Origin: a virus
DNA: 38,177 bases
Direction: 5' to 3' (one strand)
Virus record (IMG/VR): IMGVR_UViG_3300036820_000626
Coordinates: 1 to 38,177 of that record
This document shows positions 32,970 to 38,177 of the stretch, piece after piece; the first letter of the stretch is position 1; every line of letters begins with the position of its first letter. A program made the translations under genes and the position numbers. Below the pieces are notes generated by a model. The model was not told where the DNA came from. It did no database searches and was given only the letters and a program-made list of their open reading frames with translations.

Positions 32970-34294
32970 CGCGCCCCCACATTCCACGCCACGGCAGCAG
33001 GAGTGATGCTCGCTGCCGTCTGGTTGCAGATTTTATAACTCATCGTGTTCGCCGCCGAAGGCCACGCGTCGATGACCAGGCCGCCGCTCGATCCCCATCC
33101 TGTTGACCCGCTCACATCCGTCGAGGGCGTGATCATCAGCACGCTCGACGTCGCCAATCCGGTCATCGTCACAGTCACCGCCGAAGCCGAACAGGAATCC
33201 GCCGCAATCGTCGTCGTCGCATTGGTAAACGTGGTGTTTGCGACGCCTGCCGGAATGTTCAGGGTATTGCCGCTCAGGCTCAGATTCGTGCCCAACGTGA
33301 GGCAGTTTGCCGTTGCGCCACTGCTGGGGTAGTAGAGAAGCTGGCTGGCGCTGCACGAGGGCAGAGCGCCGCCGCTGACCGCGTAGGGCGCACAGCGCGC
33401 ATTCCAGGCTGTACTCGACGTGGATGATGGGTTGAAAGTGCAACTCATTCCCGGCGCGATCGTCAAACTGGATTGCGCCGCCAGCGTTCCATAGTTGACG
33501 GAGCATCCAGACCCAGGAGTAACGACCTCGTTGTATGTCGCCGAATTGTCCCAGGTGGCCGTCACGAATCCAGACACAAAGCTCGAAGGGCAAGCGAGCG
33601 ACAGCGCACCATTGGCAGAAGCTGAGGCGGGGTAGGTCAGCGTGTGGCCGTTGTCGGATGTGGCGACGGTATCGGACGCGCTCAGGGTGCGATCGACAGC
33701 TGCGACCCCGGACGGTCCCTGAAGATTGCCGACCAGCGACCATGCACCACTTGCCTTCTGGTAATAGTTGCCCGTCGTTGAATCGAGCGCCAAGTCGCCG
33801 TCGTTGCCCGTTCCGGACGATGGCGCGCCGGTAGTGATGTGCCAGACGGAACCGCTGGCGCCAGCGGCTCCGTCTGTACCGTTGGTTCCGTCTATACCGT
33901 TGGTACCGTTGGTACCGTTGGTTCCGGAATTTCCAGGGTTGCCTTGCGGGCCCGTGCCGGTTGCATTCGCTGCGCAGGTGATATTCGCCGTGCTGGCGAA
34001 GTTCGCAGTTACGCTCGAAGCGCTCAATGCGCTCAGGCTCGTGATTGTGACTGGAGTCTCGGAGCTTCCGCTGCCCGTCCAGCACTGCACGATGAGCCCA
34101 TTAGTGCTGGTGAGACTCAGGGACGAGAGATTCAGAGCCAACGACGTTACGGCCGTCGAGGACGTGGCCGAAGCGTTCGCCGCTCCAGCCGCGACTGTTC
34201 CCGAACCGGATCCTCCGATCCGGCCGCCAACGCTTTGAGCAACAGCCGGCAACGTGAGCAAAGCCAGAATCCATGCGACCGCAGCCCGGCGCAT
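32966..34294 (-). CDS. Collagen-like fibre protein with signal peptide
   Basis: 442 residues. MRRAAVAWILALLTLPAVAQ is a typical Sec signal ending in AVA|Q. Next a Ser/Thr/Ala beta stretch, then a collagen-like run of Gly-X-Y triplets (about 114-148) rich in Thr-Asn (GTNGTNGIDG). After it, a beta region with GNDGDLALDSTTGNYYQK, a motif frequent behind collagen stalks in phage fibres, and a Cys-containing C-terminal domain (about 365-442; ADSCSASAVTVTMTG ... WPSAANT ... ITPAAVAWNVGAR). Trimeric stalk plus head fits a fibre. A signal peptide on a fibre is unusual. The ATG overlaps the upstream TAA by one base, with GGAG before it. Confidence 0.8.
   Translation of the reverse strand: MRRAAVAWILALLTLPAVAQSVGGRIGGSGSGTVAAGAANASATSSTAVTSLALNLSSLSLTSTNGLIVQCWTGSGSSETPVTITSLSALSASSVTANFASTANITCAANATGTGPQGNPGNSGTNGTNGTNGIDGTNGTDGAAGASGSVWHITTGAPSSGTGNDGDLALDSTTGNYYQKASGAWSLVGNLQGPSGVAAVDRTLSASDTVATSDNGHTLTYPASASANGALSLACPSSFVSGFVTATWDNSATYNEVVTPGSGCSVNYGTLAAQSSLTIAPGMSCTFNPSSTSSTAWNARCAPYAVSGGALPSCSASQLLYYPSSGATANCLTLGTNLSLSGNTLNIPAGVANTTFTNATTTIAADSCSASAVTVTMTGLATSSVLMITPSTDVSGSTGWGSSGGLVIDAWPSAANTMSYKICNQTAASITPAAVAWNVGAR
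33871..33936 (-). repeat. Tandem 9-base repeats coding Gly-Thr-Asn
   Basis: Consecutive near-identical nonamers (GGTACCAAC and one- or two-base variants) encode the Thr-Asn-Gly triplets of the collagen-like stalk. Such repeats can gain or lose units by slippage in steps of three residues, which would change stalk length without a frameshift. Confidence 0.7.
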
Positions 34295-34629
34295 TACTCG
34301 ATCTCCGTCACGCGGACCTTCGTCGCGGTGGCCGTTTTCGACAGGAGCTGGATGTAGGTGTCGGCTGCGCGGTTGACTTGTGTTGGCAGTCCGAGCAACG
34401 CACCTTTGTTGTTGCCGTGAGCTACCGTGTTGCCCAGGATGATGGGCTCAGTGCCAGCTCCCACCGTCTTGATGGACGTGAAATTGTCGTCTGGAGTCTT
34501 GAACTGGAGGCCTTCGGGAGCATCCGACTCGTCCTCCATGACTTCCACGCGCCTGGCCGGCATCGTCGAAGGGATAGACACCCATGCGCCGGCGCTGCCA
34601 TTGACATCGTACAAAGTGGTTCTCGGCAT
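34294..34629 (-). CDS. Small hypothetical virion-associated protein
   Basis: 111 residues; ATG with GGAGGGG upstream. No signal peptide. The layout is beta: TTLYDVNGSAGAWVSIPS, a strand RRVEVMEDES, GLQFKTPDDNFTSIKTVGAGTEPIILG, and a closing strand with ATKVRVTEIE. This looks like a compact sandwich and could be a capsid or fibre decoration protein. Family not recognised. Its stop overlaps the ATG of the collagen-like gene by one base. Confidence 0.65.
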   Translation of the reverse strand: MPRTTLYDVNGSAGAWVSIPSTMPARRVEVMEDESDAPEGLQFKTPDDNFTSIKTVGAGTEPIILGNTVAHGNNKGALLGLPTQVNRAADTYIQLLSKTATATKVRVTEIE

Positions 34630-34632
34630 CGC

Positions 34633-34926
34633 TTACCGTCCCCTCCACGCCATCGGCGATCGCGCCGGCGCTTTGTCCTTCTTCTCTTCCGGCTCACGCT
34701 TGCGCCCAGAACCCTTGTGCATCGGCGAGATCCCGAGTTTGCGACGCGCTGCGCCCTGAATCTTTTCTTCCTCGGACTTCGAGATGTTCCCGGCGTTGAA
34801 GGAGCGCGTCGCGCCACTGATAGCCATGCGATCATGGGTCGGATCGTTCTCGGGGAAGGTCTTGCCGGGTCCAGCGAACTCGCTTTTCGGCATACTCTTA
34901 CGTTTTGCGGCGTTCAGTACGGTCAT
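34633..34926 (-). CDS. Small basic phage protein
   Basis: 97 residues; GGGAGGA lies just before the ATG. The core SEFAGPGKTFPENDPTHDRMAI and the following helix resemble a widespread small phage module of the form F-x-x-P-x-x-x-(Y/F)-P-x-x-D-x-x-H-x-R-x-A, seen alone or fused to other virion proteins (recollection). The C-terminus is highly basic (KREPEEKKDKAPARS). Function unknown; it may bind DNA or the capsid. Confidence 0.6.
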   Translation of the reverse strand: MTVLNAAKRKSMPKSEFAGPGKTFPENDPTHDRMAISGATRSFNAGNISKSEEEKIQGAARRKLGISPMHKGSGRKREPEEKKDKAPARSPMAWRGR

Positions 34927-34935
34927 GATTCCTCC

Positions 34936-35289
34936 CTAGCAGCAGCAGCGGTGTCCGGTGTTAGGGAGAACGCGCACGCAGCGGTCGTCCCAGAGTTCCG
35001 CCATCTCGAAATCCTTGGCGTTGGTGATGGGCAGCACTTCGCCCAGGTGCTTTTGCAGCCAAACCTCGATAACCAGCCGCGCCTTCCGCGCTTCACTGTC
35101 TCGCTCCTGCGTCCCGTCTGTCCAGATGCGGGCCGTGAAGATGCGAACGTCTCGCCCCTCGGCGCGCCACACCTTTACGCGGTGCAGCATCAGCGGAACC
35201 GGTTCGCCGACGTGGTAAACGCCGCGCCACCCGTCGTATTTCGCCAGCGTGCCGTCGAGATCCACGCCGATCCAGCCGGTGTTAGGCAT
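34936..35289 (-). CDS. HAD-superfamily phosphatase-like protein
   Basis: 117 residues from MPNTGWIGVDLDGTLA; the ATG overlaps the upstream stop (TGATG), so a longer frame is rejected. HAD motif I is DLDGT with the nucleophile Asp10 and Asp12; motif II is FTAR with Thr51; a lysine (Lys91) and the acidic pair Asp100/Asp101 (AELWDDR) match motifs III and IV. It is short with almost no cap, like phage HAD hydrolases that act on nucleotides or polynucleotide ends. The substrate cannot be told. It ends in HRCCC. Placement among lysis and virion genes is unusual for a metabolic phosphatase. Confidence 0.8.
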   Translation of the reverse strand: MPNTGWIGVDLDGTLAKYDGWRGVYHVGEPVPLMLHRVKVWRAEGRDVRIFTARIWTDGTQERDSEARKARLVIEVWLQKHLGEVLPITNAKDFEMAELWDDRCVRVLPNTGHRCCC

Positions 35290-35867
35290 CAGGCGGCTCC
35301 CTTCAGCAGAGCGCAGATATCTGCGGTTTTCGGATCGCTGAACAGTTGCTCCGGAGTAGCCCACGGGCGCGACGGGGCTTCATAGGGTACTGTTTTCTCG
35401 GCCTTGACCTGATCGAATCCAGAACAGAACAGTTCATTGGCCGGCTGAATCAGCGGAAACTTGTCCGAGATTTTCCGAGCCACCATGGAAGCAAACTCAA
35501 TGGTGTCGTACTTTTCTCCGATGAAATCAAAGCCGGTCTCAATTTCGGTGCGGACCTGCGAATCGGACAGCGGCCGCCGGCACAGAACAAGGTCGCCGTC
35601 GTAGACGCCGACGTAATCGCGGCTGAGGACGCCCACGCGGACGCCGTGCCCGTAGACTGCTTCCTGCGTAAGCCACGGCGCAGTCGGCCACGGGAGCCAG
35701 AGCTGCAGGACATGCGATGGCCCAGCGGTGAAATCTTCGATGCCGCGGCTGATAAGAGGCTGGCCCCAACAGAAAATGCGATCACCGGGGCGCAGCAACT
35801 GCCAGAACTGCGCCTTGGTGACCTTGGGGAGACTCGACCCCGCGACGCTGTCGATGTGCTGGGCCAT
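35289..35867 (-). CDS. Permuted papain-fold (NlpC/P60, YiiX-like) hydrolase
   Basis: 192 residues. The pattern RPGDRIFCWG...ISRGIEDFTAGPSHVLQLW near the start places a histidine (His52) first, and NELFCSGFD near the end places the cysteine (Cys148) last. That is the circularly permuted order of YiiX/LRAT-type papain-fold enzymes. Between them is GFDFIGEKYDTIEF, the conserved G-x-x-YD segment. Such enzymes cut peptide or amide bonds, often in cell-wall peptides. No signal peptide. Encoded within the lysis cluster, it may help cell-wall degradation during lysis or entry. Confidence 0.7.
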   Translation of the reverse strand: MAQHIDSVAGSSLPKVTKAQFWQLLRPGDRIFCWGQPLISRGIEDFTAGPSHVLQLWLPWPTAPWLTQEAVYGHGVRVGVLSRDYVGVYDGDLVLCRRPLSDSQVRTEIETGFDFIGEKYDTIEFASMVARKISDKFPLIQPANELFCSGFDQVKAEKTVPYEAPSRPWATPEQLFSDPKTADICALLKGAA

Positions 35868-35870
35868 CGA

Positions 35871-36371
35871 TCAGCTCGCGGGGGTAAGCGTCGCTTCTTC
35901 GGTGCTGGCCGGTGCGGCGGAAGTTCCCGTGCCCGACTGGATGACCTGCTCGGTGATGCCGAACACGTTCAAGGCAGCCACGACATGGTCGTTGAACTCC
36001 TGCACCTGCTCCTGCGTAGGAGCACTCAGGCCCAGATCCGCGCAGAACTTCTCCGCGAGCGGCGTAATACCCTGAACCGCCAATGCGGCCTTCTGCGCGC
36101 TGGTGTCGGCAGTCGGCGCAGCGGCGACGGCGGCCTGACCGGCCGTTTCCGCGGCAAGCACGATCCCGGCCGATGTAGACAGCAGCGTGCCCACCGCAGG
36201 GTTGATTGCGGTAATTTCGGGGGCTACTTCCTCAGCGACTTTAGCCCCGATGCCGATGACCTTGAGGATGTCCTGACCGGCTTTCTTCAAAAAGCTGAGG
36301 AAGCCGCTCGGTTGGGGAGCAGCGACAGTTGCCGCTACCGGAAGAGTTGCTGTGCTCATTACATGGCTCAT
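35871..36371 (-). CDS. Amphipathic Ala-rich phage protein, unknown
   Basis: 166 residues if started at MSHVMSTATLP; an ATG four codons in is an alternative. Segment FLSFLKKAGQDILKVIGIGAKVAEEV (about 24-49) is an amphipathic helix, followed by PEITAINPAVGTLLSTSAGIVLAAETAGQAAV (about 51-82), which is mildly hydrophobic. The C-terminal half is helical with QEQVQEFNDHVVAALNVFG. Similar proteins occur near phage lysis genes, and their function is unknown to me. It may associate with membrane; a holin role is possible but unsupported. Confidence 0.6.
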   Translation of the reverse strand: MSHVMSTATLPVAATVAAPQPSGFLSFLKKAGQDILKVIGIGAKVAEEVAPEITAINPAVGTLLSTSAGIVLAAETAGQAAVAAAPTADTSAQKAALAVQGITPLAEKFCADLGLSAPTQEQVQEFNDHVVAALNVFGITEQVIQSGTGTSAAPASTEEATLTPAS

Positions 36372-36391
36372 TTCTGCCGGCTTCCCGGCGA

Positions 36392-36604
36392 CTACCTGGT
36401 TTGTTCGCCGGGCGCGCCCGGCTGAGAAGGGTCTCGTTTATCGTCCGTATCGTGCCGGTAGGCGAACATACCCGTGGTGAACAGCGTCGCGCCCATCTCC
36501 AGCAGCTTGCTGCGCACAGTCGCGTCATGGACAAATACCATCGCACCCGTAAGCAGAATCGAAGCGGCGATGAACACGAGAGAGACTGCGTTCTTTTTCA
36601 CCAT
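36392..36604 (-). CDS. Small membrane protein, holin candidate
   Basis: 70 residues; ATG with AGGTG upstream, sharing bases with the TAG of the endolysin gene. MVKKNAVSLVFIAASILLTGAM forms one transmembrane helix (about 7-26), and MGATLFTTGMFAY (about 37-49) could form a second, shorter one. The tail is polar and charged (DDKRDPSQPGAPGEQTR). Size, topology and position right after the lysozyme-like gene fit a class II or III holin. No family-level match is claimed. Confidence 0.55.
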   Translation of the reverse strand: MVKKNAVSLVFIAASILLTGAMVFVHDATVRSKLLEMGATLFTTGMFAYRHDTDDKRDPSQPGAPGEQTR

Positions 36605-36612
36605 CTGCGCAC

Positions 36613-37119
36613 CTAACCGTCGATAACCGGCAACGGATAACCGTCGTAATAATGGCGTACGTCCTGCCCGTACCGCAAGACTCCTGCGGGTGGATTGGGA
36701 TAAAAATTCCCGGAATTGTACGTTTGAGCCATCTGCTCAAGCGTCTGCGCCCTGCGGAACCCAATCACGAAGCGGTTCACGAACGACGCGAAGGCCTGCG
36801 CGCACTTCTCCGGATTGTCGTCCAGATCCTCAGGAGAGCAGCCAGGCGCGTTGATGAGCAGCATCTGCCACGGCCCAAAGCTCGATGCCGCCAACGAGCC
36901 GTACTTCTCGACAAGCTCCTCATCTTCCTGCGAGTGCAGGTAGTAATAGCCGCCCTTGTCATACGCGACTTCATGCCGCGGCGTGCAGTCGTCGCCAAAC
37001 GTGCTCTCGGCGCCGGACTCTGCCCACATGAAATGAGTGCCATCGAGTCCGGCCGGCATCCTGATCTGTGGGCCGTAGCGGCGGCTCAGTGCGGCCACGG
37101 TGCTGCGCGGAACGTTCAT
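36613..37119 (-). CDS. Lysozyme-like endolysin (transglycosylase fold)
   Basis: 168 residues without a signal peptide. The goose-type lysozyme/lytic-transglycosylase pattern is visible: catalytic glutamate in FMWAESGAES (Glu34), the SSFGPWQML motif (79-87) and the helix with AQTYNSGNF (Asn135). These enzymes cleave the glycan strands of peptidoglycan. The ATG overlaps the upstream stop (ATGA), coupling it to the membrane/coiled-coil protein. The small membrane protein follows eight bases later. It is the main endolysin candidate; a virion-borne transglycosylase is the alternative. Confidence 0.8.
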   Translation of the reverse strand: MNVPRSTVAALSRRYGPQIRMPAGLDGTHFMWAESGAESTFGDDCTPRHEVAYDKGGYYYLHSQEDEELVEKYGSLAASSFGPWQMLLINAPGCSPEDLDDNPEKCAQAFASFVNRFVIGFRRAQTLEQMAQTYNSGNFYPNPPAGVLRYGQDVRHYYDGYPLPVIDG

Positions 37120-37442
37120 GGGCTCTCTCTGGGCATCTCAGGCGGTTTGGGGACTTCGCGGAAGCACAGATATCGCAGGTAGGTCTGGCTGGCCTGCAGA
37201 CCTTCGCGGATGCTGCGCATTTCCGCTTCCAGTTCCCGCCGCGGTACGAACTCATCGCGGAGCGCCTCGAAGCGCGCAGCTGTTTGCTTGTGCAACTCGT
37301 CGTGATCGTTGAGGCGCTTGCCGTGACTGTCGACAATCGTTGCATCGCTGACCCCTCGCTTCATGCTGCCGAGGACGCTTGCGGTGCCGATCACGACTGC
37401 CGTAATACCGGCGTTCACCACAACTGCTGTCCAATCGATCAT
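37116..37442 (-). CDS. Membrane-anchored coiled-coil protein of the lysis cluster
   Basis: 108 residues; GAGGAG precedes the ATG. An N-terminal transmembrane helix (about 4-24, WTAVVVNAGITAVVIGTASV) is followed by a long charged coiled coil (about 40-92; RLNDHDELHKQTAARFEALRDE and RRELEAEMRSIREGLQ) and a Pro-rich end. This is the topology of an inner-membrane spanin or a holin accessory. No partner outer-membrane spanin is evident nearby, though the exported lipoprotein-like gene at 31811 has a compatible end-group. It overlaps the endolysin start by four bases. Confidence 0.6.
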   Translation of the reverse strand: MIDWTAVVVNAGITAVVIGTASVLGSMKRGVSDATIVDSHGKRLNDHDELHKQTAARFEALRDEFVPRRELEAEMRSIREGLQASQTYLRYLCFREVPKPPEMPRESP

Positions 37443-37472
37443 TGCGTCTCCTCGTGATCCTGGCGGCGGTGT

Positions 37473-38177
37473 TTATTGCCTGAACAGCCACGTGCCACTG
37501 GGCGGCGTCCCTCCGGTGGCGTCTGCGCAGAAATCGACCTGGACGGTGTTTGCGGCTGAGACGCGGTGGCCTCCGATCCATACGTGCGCACTCATCGCGG
37601 ATGGAGGGCTCACATCCACGATCTTGCCAGTCTGCACACCCGTTACAGTGACAGCCTGCTCAACGCACGAGGATACCGTCGCCGCAGCGGGCGTCCACGA
37701 GGCGGAATAGCGCACTGGAACCCAATTCGACGAGGTCACCACCTGGCCACCGGGAAGCGTCAACGTATTGGCGGCGTTCAACCCGAGGTTGAAATTAGTC
37801 GGCAGCGAGGAGAGCAGTCCACAGTCCCATTCGACCATCGAGACGGTTGAACTGGCCTGGTTGGGGCCGCAGTAATAGTTGCTCGTATGGACGGTTCCAC
37901 CAACGTTGTACGAGAACTTGTACCAGGAGGGGGCATACCCCATGCTGATGGCGCCGCTCGCAGGGTTCGCGGTCTGGCCTGAGATCTGTGTCGAGCCGCA
38001 GTCCGAACTGTTCTGGTACCGGCCTTTCCCGACAAGAATGACATTGCACGCGGTTGTGGCGGAGTCTAAATTCACGTTGACCGAAGTGCCGAAGCCGATA
38101 AGGTTCACATTGGCCACATTTCCTGTGTAGCCGGCCGGAACAAAATTCAGGGTGGTACTGGCACCGCCTCCGATTCC
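37473..38177 (-). CDS. Fibre- or adhesin-like protein, 5' end outside the window
   Basis: The frame is open to the right edge of the window; residues before VANVNLIGFG read GIGGGASTTLNFVPAGYTGN, so a GTG at 38117 is not the true start. At least 235 residues remain: beta-rich, with NVNLDSATTACNVILVG, paired cysteines, and a C-terminal module SWTPAAATVSSCVEQAVTVTG...SAANTVQVDFC...TPPSGTWLFRQ. That module resembles the C-terminus of the collagen-like protein at 32966. Probably a tail fibre or surface protein; the start and signal sequence cannot be judged. It is the first gene of the minus-strand unit visible here. Confidence 0.65.
   Translation of the reverse strand, partial: GIGGGASTTLNFVPAGYTGNVANVNLIGFGTSVNVNLDSATTACNVILVGKGRYQNSSDCGSTQISGQTANPASGAISMGYAPSWYKFSYNVGGTVHTSNYYCGPNQASSTVSMVEWDCGLLSSLPTNFNLGLNAANTLTLPGGQVVTSSNWVPVRYSASWTPAAATVSSCVEQAVTVTGVQTGKIVDVSPPSAMSAHVWIGGHRVSAANTVQVDFCADATGGTPPSGTWLFRQ

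Noticed and set aside
33871-33936. Tandem repeats as a CRISPR-like or regulatory array
   Set aside because: The nonamers are in frame and encode collagen-like Gly-X-Y triplets; there are no spacers.

Overview
This window looks like the virion and lysis part of a temperate podovirus-like phage or prophage, probably from an Acidobacteriota host. The host call is an inference. The integrase carries an N-terminal YYIEWHEGGKR-type segment and a four-cysteine insertion with a THPVC motif that I associate with Acidobacteriota tyrosine recombinases. The collagen-like fibre's C-terminal module and the high GC3 codon use also fit. No ribosomal or housekeeping gene is present to confirm it. No tRNA, CRISPR array or insertion sequence was seen.

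Layout. The left 2.5 kb holds an integrase and two small putative regulators on the plus strand (a winged-helix-like protein and a ribbon-helix-helix protein), with one opposing small gene. Everything from the right edge down to 2408 lies on the minus strand as one nearly gapless unit of about 35.8 kb; the largest gap is about 63 bases. In transcription order it reads: a fibre-like protein cut by the window edge; a lysis cluster (membrane/coiled-coil protein, lysozyme-like endolysin, small membrane protein, amphipathic protein, papain-like NlpC/P60 enzyme); a HAD phosphatase; small virion-associated proteins; three proteins with export signals, one collagen-like; a coiled-coil protein; portal; a Mu Com-like zinc protein; scaffold; major capsid protein; two unknowns; head-tail adaptor; tail nozzle; Ig-domain and fibre proteins; an acetyltransferase-like protein; two ejection-type proteins; a 3681-residue polyvalent protein; and finally the small and large terminase subunits.

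How it works together. Portal, scaffold and capsid build the head, and adaptor, nozzle and fibres build a short tail. The Gln-rich proteins and the giant protein are the best candidates for internal proteins delivered with the DNA. The giant protein joins an N6-adenine methyltransferase and an SF2 helicase, the DarB-like antirestriction pair, to an ejection-type C-terminal region. It also carries an FtsK-gamma-like winged helix, an SH3-like segment and four DVFDxA motifs.

Most noteworthy: two complete small genes with good ribosome binding sites are nested in another frame inside two low-complexity linkers of the giant gene. There the third-position GC signal belongs to the small genes, not to the giant frame. 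Next are the Com-like protein, encoded between portal and scaffold and containing a perfect 14-bp inverted repeat; zinc-type cysteine clusters in four different proteins; and a run of three signal-peptide genes inside the virion operon.
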